7,247 nt of DNA from Methanomicrobiales archaeon. Its GTDB lineage: Archaea; Halobacteriota; Methanomicrobia; Methanomicrobiales; Methanoculleaceae. The translations under genes were made by a program, and so were the position numbers. The first letter of the stretch is position 1. Every line of letters starts with the position of its first letter. The stretch covers positions 1-7,247 of the forward strand of contig JAAYND010000082.1 of NCBI GenBank assembly GCA_012521035.1, read 5' to 3'. The notes under the pieces are model-generated. The model did not search any database. It had not been told where the DNA came from and was given only the letters and a program-made list of their open reading frames with translations. Positions 1 to 6,289 of this stretch are shown in pieces.

Positions 1-236
1 GCGTTCCAGGCGATGGTGAAGACCGCTATCGCTATCCCAACGGCGACAAGTTCGACGATCGTGTGGAAGAGGAGGTAGTTGTAAAAGCTCGTTGCAGCGA
101 GGACGGTGAGGAGCACCAGAAAAGCGATAACCGAACTCCAGGTCTCCGGCCCCGGAACACTCCCCCCTCCGGGGTCTGCACCGCGTGATGGGCTATATCT
201 GGCCGGTGGTTCGGTTCGGGTGAGATCATTTTGCAT
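1..236 (-). CDS. N-terminal fragment of a MASE3-like membrane sensor protein (probable sensor kinase), cut by the window edge
   Basis: The minus-strand frame is open from an ATG at 236-234 to the left edge (78 codons plus two bases). A polar, Pro/Gly-rich start of about 33 residues (MQNDLTRTEPPARYSP...) is followed by two hydrophobic stretches, residues about 36-56 (VIAFLVLLTVLAAT) and about 61-77 (VELVAVGIAIAVFTIAW). The segment SFYNYLLFHTIVEL between them resembles the first helices of the MASE3 membrane sensor domain, which in methanogens usually precedes PAS and histidine-kinase modules; those parts would lie outside the window, so 'kinase' is inference. An in-frame ATG at 275-273 would add 13 residues, but neither start has a strong Shine-Dalgarno site, and the AT-rich element at 281-290 is better placed as promoter for the 236 start. 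A different, longer reading frame in this region (32-346) encodes low-complexity Ser/Thr/Arg-rich sequence and looks spurious. Confidence 0.62.
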   Translation of the reverse strand, partial: MQNDLTRTEPPARYSPSRGADPGGGSVPGPETWSSVIAFLVLLTVLAATSFYNYLLFHTIVELVAVGIAIAVFTIAWN

Positions 237-280
237 AATGCAGGATCCGATAGGGTTCTTCTGGCACCGGGCCATTCAAC

Positions 281-290
281 CAAAAATTTG
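281..290 (-). promoter_or_regulatory. Candidate archaeal TATA element for the sensor gene
   Basis: Read on the minus strand this is CAAATTTTTG, an isolated A/T run. An archaeal TATA box here would place transcription start about 25 bases downstream, near 258, leaving a leader of roughly 20 bases before the ATG at 236. No consensus BRE is obvious, so this is a positional guess. Confidence 0.25.
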
Positions 291-462
291 TCCGGCGGTC
301 TGGTCTCTGCATCATGATCACATAGTATCATAAGGACAACCATCATGCATCAACCTTTGCATAATAAACGCATCACTATGTAAATCGGTCTTCTCAAATA
401 GTGGTCGCCCTATCTTTCTAGAAGAGCGATCGGTCATCTCTTCCGGGTGGCCATGTACAGAA

Positions 463-471
463 TGTTTATGA
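463..471 (+). promoter_or_regulatory. Weak candidate TATA element for the TPR-FKBP operon
   Basis: The T/A-rich stretch TGTTTATGA would place transcription start near 493 and give a short leader carrying the ribosome binding site at 505-512. Alternatives further upstream are TTTGCATAATAAAC (356-369) and TATGTAAATC (378-387), which would give leaders of more than 100 bases. The sequence alone does not choose between them. Confidence 0.2.
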
Positions 472-504
472 GTTAGCCAAATCGCATACTGTACGAGCAG
501 TAGC

Positions 505-512
505 GGAGGGTG
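505..512 (+). promoter_or_regulatory. Shine-Dalgarno site of the TPR gene
   Basis: GGAGGGTG lies 4 bases before the ATG at 517 and is largely complementary to the 3' end of archaeal 16S rRNA. It supports 517 as the true start of the TPR protein. Confidence 0.7.
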
Positions 513-516
513 CTGG

Positions 517-3500
517 ATGGATTTCTTCAGTAATATTCTGGGTCAGGGTAAAGGTGCAAACCCCGCGATCAGCCAGGGGAATACTCAGTTTGAGGCTGGA
601 AACTACACTGAGGCGGCGAAGAGTTTTGAGAAAGCGCTCAGGACCGATCCCGAGAACGGTCCGGCCAGGCTCTCCCTGGGACTGGCTCTCGCCCGCCTCG
701 GCAGGGATGAGGAGGCCGCGGAGTGGTTGAGGAAAGCACTCGATCTCTCTCCCGATGATGCCGGGATACTCCATGCACTGGGGCGCGTCCTGGCCAGGTC
801 CGGCGACTACAAGGGGGCAGCGGAATGTTTCGCCGCGATCGTAGAGAAAAAACCCGCTGATACCGACGCCTGGTACTGGAGAGGCGATATGCTCGATAGG
901 CTCGGCCGGTATGCCGGCGCCGCGGAGGCATACGCACGAGCGCTGGGTGGGAACGCAGAGGACGTCGTTTTGCAGGAAAAACTCGGGAAGGCTCTTGAGA
1001 GGGGCGGCGCTTACCGGGAAGCGGCGATCTCTTTTGAGAAAGTCCTCCGGGTGAACCCCGAGAACGACGATATACTCGCAAGGAAAGGGGCCGTCCTCAT
1101 GTACCACGGGGATTATTCCGGAGCCATCGCCACGTTTGACCGGATGCTCGCCAAAAATCCGCATAACCTGGACGCCCTTTACAACAGAGGACGGGCGCTC
1201 GAGCACCTCGGTCACTTTCAGGATGCCGCCGACTGTTACGGGATGATCGCCGCCACCGATCCCGGAAACACCCCTGCCCTGCACCACCAGGGTTCGCTCC
1301 TCCTCCGTTCAGGAAGGTATGCAGAGGCTATCGAGTGCTTCGAGAAGGTCGTCCTCGCTGACCCTGATAATGCGGCAGCACGCTACTCCCTGGGCCTGAT
1401 CTATGATACCCTCGGTCTCTACGGCCGGGCGGTCAAGAACTTCGACCATATCCTGAAGCACGATCAGAGCAAGATCCATGTCTGGTATGCCCACGGCATG
1501 GCGCTCTCCCGCCTCGGCCAGTACGCTGAGGCGGTCCGATCGTTTGACCGCGTGCTTGAGAGTCGCGCGATGGCCGGGATGAAGTGGATCGGGAGCAGCA
1601 CCGACCTTGCACTCTTTGAGCGAGAGGAGGTAGAGACTCCCGGGAAACAGAAACCCCTGGAGGTCGATGCCTGGAGCGGGGCCATCCTGAACCATCGGGG
1701 GACTGCGCTGCTCCACCTGGGCCGGCATGCGGAGGCGCTGGCGGACTTCGAACGCATCCTTGAGTCCAACCCCGGAGATATCCCCATCCTGCAGCAGAGC
1801 AGCATCGCGCTCATCCATCTCGGCAGGTACGGCGAGGCAAACATCCACCTCGATGAGGTTCTTGAGAGGGAACCGCATAACGCCATCGCACGCCTGATGA
1901 AGGCAGAAGTCCTCGAGAACCTCGGGAGGTACGATGATGCCCTGGCTCAGCGCGAGATGGTGCCGGGCGCCGGCAGAGATGATCTCCTCGCCCTGCAGAA
2001 GAAGGGGGTTGACCTGATGCACCTTGCACGGTACGCGGAGGCGGTAGAGGTGTTTGACTCTCTCCTTAAGGCCAGTCCCGGGGATACCGTGGCGGCCATG
2101 AACCAGGGGGATGCGCTCATCTACCTCGGAGATTATGAGGAGGCGATCGCTGCCTATACCCTGGTGCTCGAGGCGAACCCGACCGACCGGGGTGCCCTGA
2201 TCGGCCGGGGCCGGGCGCTCGAGCGCCTTGGCCGCTACGAGGAGGCTCTCGATTCCATCGACCTGGCGACGAAGACAGGTCTCGCCGCTACAGGGCTCCT
2301 CACGCGGAAGGCCTGGCTCCTTGAAGGACTCGGGCGGTATGCTGAAGCGGCTGACTGCTACGAAGCGCTCTGCGAAGCCGATCGGGATGCTGGAGAGAAC
2401 CTGCTGAACCTCGGGATCACCCTCGCCGCGCTCGGCCGCTACGAGGAGGCGCTCGTGTGGTTCGGGAAGGCCGTCGAGGCCGACCCCGGCGATCCCTTTG
2501 CCTGGTTTAACCGGGGGCGGGCCCTGGAGAAGATGGGACGGTACGCGGATGCAGCCGAATCGTACGCGAAGGTCATCGCCGGGCGGCCGGGAGATACCGG
2601 TGCTCACTTTGCTCTCGCGACCATGCTCGCGGAGCTCGGCAGGTACCAGGAGGCGATCGAGTCCTGTGACCGGGTGCTTGCATCCGGTTCCGCAAACGGT
2701 GCAACCCTGAAGCTCCGGGCAGAGATGCTAAAAGCCGTCGGAAGGCAGAGAGCAGCGATCGAGGCGTATGAGCGTTACCTCGAGGTCACCCCCGAAGATC
2801 GAGATGCACGGATGGCGCTCGGTGCGGTGCTGGAACGGGATGGGAGGTATGACGATGCGATCAGGCAGTACGTGCTGGTACTCAAGAGCGATGAGCATGA
2901 CACCGAGGCGTGGCATGCCCTTGAGGGTGCTCTTGTGTATATGGGAAGATACGATGAGGCGCTGGAGTGTTCCGGGAACATCATAGCAAACAACCCCGGG
3001 AACCAGGCTGCCTGGCAACAGCGGGGGGAGATCCTCATGTGGCTCGGGCGTTATGAGGATGCGGTAGAGTGTTTTGAGAGGGTCCTTGACGATGACCCGG
3101 CCAACACCCTCACCCGGCGGAGGCTCGGGGAGGCGTACGAGAAGGCAGGGAGGTATGAGGAGGCGATCGCTGCCTATACCCTGGTTCTCGACCGTGAACC
3201 GGCGAACATCGAGACCCTCCACGCACGGGCATCGGCCCTTATCCACCTCGGCAGGTATAGCGAAGCGATCAGGTCCATCGATACAATCATAGCCGCCCTG
3301 CCGGAGAACCCTGCTGTCCTCTTTGCGCGGGGGACGGTGCTCGAGAGGGCGGGAAGGTACGGCGATGCCCTGACAAGCTACGAGAAGGCACTCCAGGCGG
3401 CCCCGAAGAACGCGGCTATCTGGAGTGCGACCGGCACACTGCTGGATGCTCTGGGACGCTACACCGATGCCGCCAGGGCGTTTGATACGGCGATAGACCT

Positions 3501-3720
3501 CAACGGAGGGGATATCCACGCCTGGCTCTGCAAGGGAATTGCCCTCGACCATCTGGGCAGTCACGACCGGGCGGTCACCTGCTACGATAAAGCCCTGGAT
3601 ATGAACCCCGGCCACGCCTGGGCCTGGTACCTGAAGGGGAGGGCACTTGATCGTCTGGGCAGGTTCAGGGAAGCGATGGAGTGCTTCGGGAAGGCGATGG
3701 AGGGGGAGGATCTACCATGA
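517..3720 (+). CDS. Giant tetratricopeptide repeat (TPR) protein, about 30 repeats, function unknown
   Basis: The 1067-residue product is almost entirely TPR. After a 14-residue start (MDFFSNILGQGKGA), 30 units of mostly 34 residues can be laid out from residue 15 to the C-terminus. They show the pattern G8, [LY]11, A20, [FY]24, A27, P32 and frequent LGRYxEA turns. Phase is kept except for small length changes around residues 457-524 and 593-660 and a 34-residue insertion at about 355-388 that lacks TPR signature residues. No signal peptide, transmembrane segment or enzymatic domain is visible, so the protein is most likely a cytoplasmic superhelical scaffold. TPR arrays bind peptides or partner proteins; the partner here is unknown. 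The stop overlaps the start of an FKBP gene (ATGA, 3717-3720), so the two are probably co-translated. Long minus-strand reading frames across this gene are by-products of its repetitive GC-rich codons. The TPR assignment is secure; its role is not deducible. Confidence 0.95.
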   Translation: MDFFSNILGQGKGANPAISQGNTQFEAGNYTEAAKSFEKALRTDPENGPARLSLGLALARLGRDEEAAEWLRKALDLSPDDAGILHALGRVLARSGDYKGAAECFAAIVEKKPADTDAWYWRGDMLDRLGRYAGAAEAYARALGGNAEDVVLQEKLGKALERGGAYREAAISFEKVLRVNPENDDILARKGAVLMYHGDYSGAIATFDRMLAKNPHNLDALYNRGRALEHLGHFQDAADCYGMIAATDPGNTPALHHQGSLLLRSGRYAEAIECFEKVVLADPDNAAARYSLGLIYDTLGLYGRAVKNFDHILKHDQSKIHVWYAHGMALSRLGQYAEAVRSFDRVLESRAMAGMKWIGSSTDLALFEREEVETPGKQKPLEVDAWSGAILNHRGTALLHLGRHAEALADFERILESNPGDIPILQQSSIALIHLGRYGEANIHLDEVLEREPHNAIARLMKAEVLENLGRYDDALAQREMVPGAGRDDLLALQKKGVDLMHLARYAEAVEVFDSLLKASPGDTVAAMNQGDALIYLGDYEEAIAAYTLVLEANPTDRGALIGRGRALERLGRYEEALDSIDLATKTGLAATGLLTRKAWLLEGLGRYAEAADCYEALCEADRDAGENLLNLGITLAALGRYEEALVWFGKAVEADPGDPFAWFNRGRALEKMGRYADAAESYAKVIAGRPGDTGAHFALATMLAELGRYQEAIESCDRVLASGSANGATLKLRAEMLKAVGRQRAAIEAYERYLEVTPEDRDARMALGAVLERDGRYDDAIRQYVLVLKSDEHDTEAWHALEGALVYMGRYDEALECSGNIIANNPGNQAAWQQRGEILMWLGRYEDAVECFERVLDDDPANTLTRRRLGEAYEKAGRYEEAIAAYTLVLDREPANIETLHARASALIHLGRYSEAIRSIDTIIAALPENPAVLFARGTVLERAGRYGDALTSYEKALQAAPKNAAIWSATGTLLDALGRYTDAARAFDTAIDLNGGDIHAWLCKGIALDHLGSHDRAVTCYDKALDMNPGHAWAWYLKGRALDRLGRFREAMECFGKAMEGEDLP
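1567..1680 (+). other. Non-canonical insertion inside the TPR array
   Basis: Between the tenth and eleventh TPR units (protein residues about 351-388) the repeat pattern breaks. The segment contains AMAGMKWIGSSTDLALFE followed by the charged stretch EREEVETPGKQKPLEVDAW. The break adds exactly 34 residues relative to the repeat grid, the length of one TPR unit, but no conserved G8, A20 or P32 positions can be placed in it. It may be a decayed repeat or an acquired loop or docking segment separating two TPR superhelices. Confidence 0.6.
2134..2165 (+). repeat. Exact 32-base repeat within the TPR gene, copy 1
   Basis: This segment encodes YEEAIAAYTLV in TPR unit 15. It is identical over 32 bases to 3154-3185, and the match extends to 38 bases (through 2171) with one mismatch. 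The two copies are 1020 bases apart, which is exactly ten 34-codon repeats. Confidence 0.9.
3154..3185 (+). repeat. Exact 32-base repeat within the TPR gene, copy 2
   Basis: This segment encodes YEEAIAAYTLV in TPR unit 25 and is the second copy of the segment at 2134-2165, in the same frame and at the same place in its repeat unit. Identity at synonymous positions points to duplication or gene conversion rather than convergence on the TPR consensus. Confidence 0.9.
3699..3710 (+). promoter_or_regulatory. Shine-Dalgarno site of the FKBP gene, inside the end of the TPR gene
   Basis: The purine run GGAGGGGGAGGA ends 6 bases before the ATG at 3717. It decides the FKBP start: an in-frame ATG at 3681 would extend the protein by 12 residues in front of a well-formed lipoprotein signal peptide and is unlikely to be used. 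Confidence 0.7.
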
Positions 3721-4217
3721 GGTATGCGTCTGTCCTCCTGCTGCTGGTCGCGGTGCTCCTTGTGGCCGGCTCCGGATGCACCGGGACGCCGGCACACGCG
3801 AAGGTGGGGGATACGGTCAGGGTCCACTACACCGGCACCTTCGATAACGGGACGGTCTTTGACAGCTCCACCGGGCGCGAGCCGCTCGAGTTCAGCGTCG
3901 GCGCCGGCATGATGATCAGGGGGTTTGACGAGGGTGTCGTGGGGATGCAGGAGGGAGAGACGAAGACACTCCATATCCCGGCCGACCGGGCATACGGGCA
4001 TTATCGGGAGGATCTTGTCTTCCTCGTCGATCCGGCGAGCATCCAGGGAGGGGAGAGCCTGACCGCCGGAGAGCAGGTCTGCATAACCCTGCCAGGCGGT
4101 CAGGTGATGGCCGGAACGGTCACCGGGATATCACCGGATGGGATCGTCATCGATGCGAATCACCGTCTTGCAGGGGAGGATCTCACGTTCTCCGTCACGC
4201 TTGTTGAGATCGGGTAG
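3717..4217 (+). CDS. Lipoprotein-type FKBP peptidyl-prolyl cis-trans isomerase, SlyD-like
   Basis: The 166-residue product should catalyse cis-trans isomerisation of prolyl bonds and may act as a chaperone. It starts with a signal peptide MRYASVLLLLVAVLLVAG ending in a lipobox-like GSGC, with C21 the probable lipid-modified residue, so the mature protein likely sits on the outer face of the cytoplasmic membrane. The FKBP fold begins at about residue 29: VRVHYTGTFDNGTVFDSS (Y38, F48, D49), then PLEFSVGAGMMIRGFDEGV, GMQEGETK and the AYG motif (Y93). An insert-in-flap (IF) domain spans about 95-142, followed by the closing strand with DANHRLAGEDLTF, where SlyD-type proteins usually have NHPLAG. 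This short architecture matches archaeal and SlyD FKBPs but lacks the His/Cys-rich tail of bacterial SlyD. Only about 7 residues separate the lipid-anchor Cys from the domain. The gene overlaps the TPR gene by ATGA and is the last of that unit. Family assignment is firm; the substrate is unknown. Confidence 0.92.
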   Translation: MRYASVLLLLVAVLLVAGSGCTGTPAHAKVGDTVRVHYTGTFDNGTVFDSSTGREPLEFSVGAGMMIRGFDEGVVGMQEGETKTLHIPADRAYGHYREDLVFLVDPASIQGGESLTAGEQVCITLPGGQVMAGTVTGISPDGIVIDANHRLAGEDLTFSVTLVEIG

Positions 4218-4223
4218 GGGTAT

Positions 4224-4266
4224 TGCCACCCGGATCCAGGGGCGGCGGGGGGCATCCCGGTTTTTT
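4224..4266 (+). terminator. Probable terminator of the TPR-FKBP operon
   Basis: Seven bases after the FKBP stop, TGCCACCC (4224-4231) can pair with GGGGGGCA (4247-4254), with one A-G mismatch and a 15-base loop. Six bases later comes a run of six T at 4261-4266. Archaeal termination depends mainly on the T run, so the hairpin may be incidental. No comparable T run was seen on the opposite strand downstream of uvrB. Confidence 0.4.
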
Positions 4267-4342
4267 CCCGCCCGGAGATTGCAGCTCCACTCTCATCCCA
4301 CCGTCAGCCCACAATGCAGGCAGTTATGGACTCAACCAGGCG

Positions 4343-4381
4343 CAGGAGAGAGCTCCCGGAACCCCTCTACCCCCTCTCCTG
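4343..4381. repeat. Inverted repeat at the 3' end of uvrB
   Basis: CAGGAGAG (4343-4350) and CTCTCCTG (4374-4381) are perfect inverted copies separated by 23 bases; the second arm lies inside the last codons of uvrB. In uvrB mRNA this could fold into a stem near the stop codon and help define the transcript end, but no U-rich tract follows. It may be incidental. Confidence 0.3.
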
Positions 4382-6289
4382 GAGCTTCCTGATCGTATCC
4401 CGGAGCGCTATCGCCCGCTCAAACTCCAGGCGCTCCGCTGCCTCCCGCATCTCGGCCTCGAGCTCGATCACCAGGTTCGGTATCTCTTGCTTCGGAACAT
4501 GTTTGACATCGGTGATATCGACCTCCTTCTCCCGGATCGGCTTTCGGATCGTCTGCGGGGTGATACCGTGCCGGGCGTTGTAGGCGAGCTGCATCGTGCG
4601 CCGGCGTTCGGTCTCGGCGAGCGCCTTCTTGATCGAGTCGGTCATGAGATCGGCGTAGAGCACGACCTTTGCGTTCACGTTCCGGGCGGCCCGGCCGATG
4701 ATCTGGATCAGGCTCCGGGTGTCCCGGAGGAAGCCCTCCTTGTCGGCATCGAGTATACCGACGAACCCCACCTCGGGGATATCGAGCCCCTCCCGCAGGA
4801 GGTTGATCCCGACGAGAACATCGTACTTCCCGATACGGAGCTGCCGGATGATCTCGGTCCGCTCGATGGTGTTGATCTCGGAGTGCAGGTAACGGGTCTT
4901 GACCCCCCGGTCCGCCAGGTAGCCGGAGAGCTCCTCGGCGAGCCTCTTTGTGAGTGTCGTCAGGAGCACCCGGTCCCCCCGGTCGATCGTCGCCTGGATC
5001 TCCTCGATCACATCGGGGATCTGCCCCTCGATCGGCCTGACCTCGACCGCCGGGTCCACAAGCCCCGTCGGCCGGATGATCTGCTCGGTCACGCTCGACT
5101 TCTTCAGCTCGTAGTCCCCCGGCGTCGCCGAGACGAATATGACGTTTCGCATGTAGCCTGAGAACTCATCAAACTTCAGCGGCCGGTTGTCAAACGCCGA
5201 TGGCAGCCGGAACCCGTAGTCCACGAGCGCCCTCTTCCGCGAGTAGTCGCCGCGGTACATACCGTGGACCTGCGGGATCGTCTGGTGACTCTCGTCGATC
5301 ACCATCAAGAAGTCCTCCGGGAAGTAGTCGAGCAGGCAGTAGGGTTGCTCCCCCGCCTTCCGGCCGTCGAAGTGCCGGGAGTAGTTCTCGATCCCCTTGC
5401 AGGATCCCGTCTCGCGGATCATCTCGATATCGTAGAGGGTTCGCTGCTTGAGGCGGTGCGACTCGATCATACCGAGGGTCGGGAGCCACTCATCAAGCTC
5501 CTCCTCGATCGAGGCTATAGCCCGCTCCTTCTCATCCTCCGGGACGACGAAGTGCCGGGCCGGGTAGACGAAGAAGTAGTCCATCGCCTCAAGCCTCTGT
5601 CCGGAGACCCGGTCGATCTCGCTGATCCGGTCCACTTCATCCCCGAAGAGCTCGATCCTGATGACGTTGTTGAAGTAACCCGGGACGAGGTCGATCGTAT
5701 CGCCCTTCACCCGAAACCGGCCCGGGGCAAGCTCGATATCGTTTCGCTCAAACTGGATATCGACGAGGTTCCTGATGATATCGTCTCGCCGCATCCGGTC
5801 ATGGACCTTCACCTCAAACCCCATTCCCCGGAAGTTTGCAGGGTTCCCGAGACCGTATATGCAGGAGACCGAGGCGACGACGATCGTATCGGGGCGTGAG
5901 AGGACCGATGCGGTCGCCGCAAGCCGCATCTGCTCGATCTTCGGGTTGATCTGGGCATCTTTCTCGATGTAGAGGTCGCGTTTTGGTATGTAGGACTCGG
6001 GCTGGTAGTAGTCGTAGTAGGAGACGAAGTACTCCACCCGGTTCTCGGGGAAGAACGACTGAAACTCATTATAGAGCTGCGCCGCGAGCGTCTTGTTGTG
6101 CGCGATCACGAGCGTCGGTTTCTGGATCTCATCGACGACGTTTGCTATCGTGAAGGTCTTCCCTGACCCCGTGACCCCGAGGAGGGTCTGGAACCGCTCA
6201 CCGGCATGGATCCCGCCGGCGAGATCCCGGATGGCATCGGGCTGCGACCCCGTCGGCGCGAAATCCGCTGTAAGGTTGAATGATCTCAT
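4367..6289 (-). CDS. uvrB: UvrABC excinuclease subunit B (DNA damage-verifying helicase)
   Basis: The 640-residue protein is a full-length UvrB (E. coli UvrB has 673). UvrB receives damaged DNA from UvrA, opens the helix and recruits UvrC for dual incision. Visible motifs: GSQPDAI (14-20); Walker A GVTGSGKT (38-45); motif Ia IAHNKTLAAQL (62-72); the damage-probing beta-hairpin region YYDYYQPESYIP (91-102); Walker B DESH (332-335); SATP (387-390); TTLTKRLAEEL (444-454); LHSEI (469-473); NLLREGLDIPEV (496-507); and QIIGRAARN (529-537). The C-terminal UVR domain (about 605-640, with LEFERAIALRD) contacts the matching domain of UvrC. All catalytic residues appear intact. The start ATG overlaps the uvrC stop (ATGA, 6286-6289), implying coupled translation. 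This repair system is bacterial in type; its presence in mesophilic archaea is generally attributed to ancient horizontal transfer. No sign of recent transfer, such as base composition unlike the neighbours, was seen. Confidence 0.97.
   Translation of the reverse strand: MRSFNLTADFAPTGSQPDAIRDLAGGIHAGERFQTLLGVTGSGKTFTIANVVDEIQKPTLVIAHNKTLAAQLYNEFQSFFPENRVEYFVSYYDYYQPESYIPKRDLYIEKDAQINPKIEQMRLAATASVLSRPDTIVVASVSCIYGLGNPANFRGMGFEVKVHDRMRRDDIIRNLVDIQFERNDIELAPGRFRVKGDTIDLVPGYFNNVIRIELFGDEVDRISEIDRVSGQRLEAMDYFFVYPARHFVVPEDEKERAIASIEEELDEWLPTLGMIESHRLKQRTLYDIEMIRETGSCKGIENYSRHFDGRKAGEQPYCLLDYFPEDFLMVIDESHQTIPQVHGMYRGDYSRKRALVDYGFRLPSAFDNRPLKFDEFSGYMRNVIFVSATPGDYELKKSSVTEQIIRPTGLVDPAVEVRPIEGQIPDVIEEIQATIDRGDRVLLTTLTKRLAEELSGYLADRGVKTRYLHSEINTIERTEIIRQLRIGKYDVLVGINLLREGLDIPEVGFVGILDADKEGFLRDTRSLIQIIGRAARNVNAKVVLYADLMTDSIKKALAETERRRTMQLAYNARHGITPQTIRKPIREKEVDITDVKHVPKQEIPNLVIELEAEMREAAERLEFERAIALRDTIRKLQERG

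Larger units (their letters stand above)
237..516. other. Divergent intergenic region
   Basis: About 280 bases separate the start of the minus-strand sensor gene from the start of the plus-strand TPR gene. The stretch is clearly richer in A and T than the flanking genes, and no convincing small gene was found in it. It must hold the promoters for both divergent genes. It contains a 10-base direct repeat TTTGCATAAT (356-365, with the other copy at 230-239), a repeated ATCGGTC (384-390 and 429-435), and an inverted repeat GAAGAG/CTCTTC (421-426 and 438-443). Confidence 0.6.

Noticed and set aside
32..346. 104-codon minus-strand reading frame overlapping the sensor gene start
   Set aside because: It competes with a frame that encodes two clear hydrophobic helices and MASE3-like sequence; its own product ends in Ser/Thr/Arg low-complexity sequence.
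466..3615. Three long minus-strand reading frames (466-1287, 1309-2607, 2728-3615) opposite the TPR gene
   Set aside because: They lie wholly or almost wholly within the TPR gene, their translations show no recognisable family, and open antisense frames are expected from repetitive GC-rich codons such as CTC, GAG and CGG. The TPR frame is the one with clear repeat structure.
3681..3716. Upstream in-frame ATG extending the FKBP by 12 residues
   Set aside because: The extension (MLREGDGGGGST) would precede a canonical signal peptide, and a strong Shine-Dalgarno site lies just before the ATG at 3717.
517..3720. Possible CRISPR-like or satellite repeat array from the regular about 102-base periodicity
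   Set aside because: The periodicity is the 34-codon TPR unit; the DNA repeats are diverged, in frame, and not separated by unique spacers.
4274..4288. Short GGAG...CTCC inverted repeat in the convergent gap
   Set aside because: The stem is only four base pairs with no following T run on either strand, so it is not distinguishable from chance.
4223..5161. 312-codon plus-strand reading frame opposite the 3' half of uvrB
   Set aside because: It is mostly antisense to the highly conserved uvrB, its product is an Arg/Asp/Leu/Pro-rich shadow with no family likeness, and no Shine-Dalgarno site was seen.
5264..5899. 211-codon plus-strand reading frame opposite the middle of uvrB
   Set aside because: It is antisense to essential UvrB motifs and its composition (Asp, Val, Leu, Pro, Arg) is that of a complementary-strand artefact.
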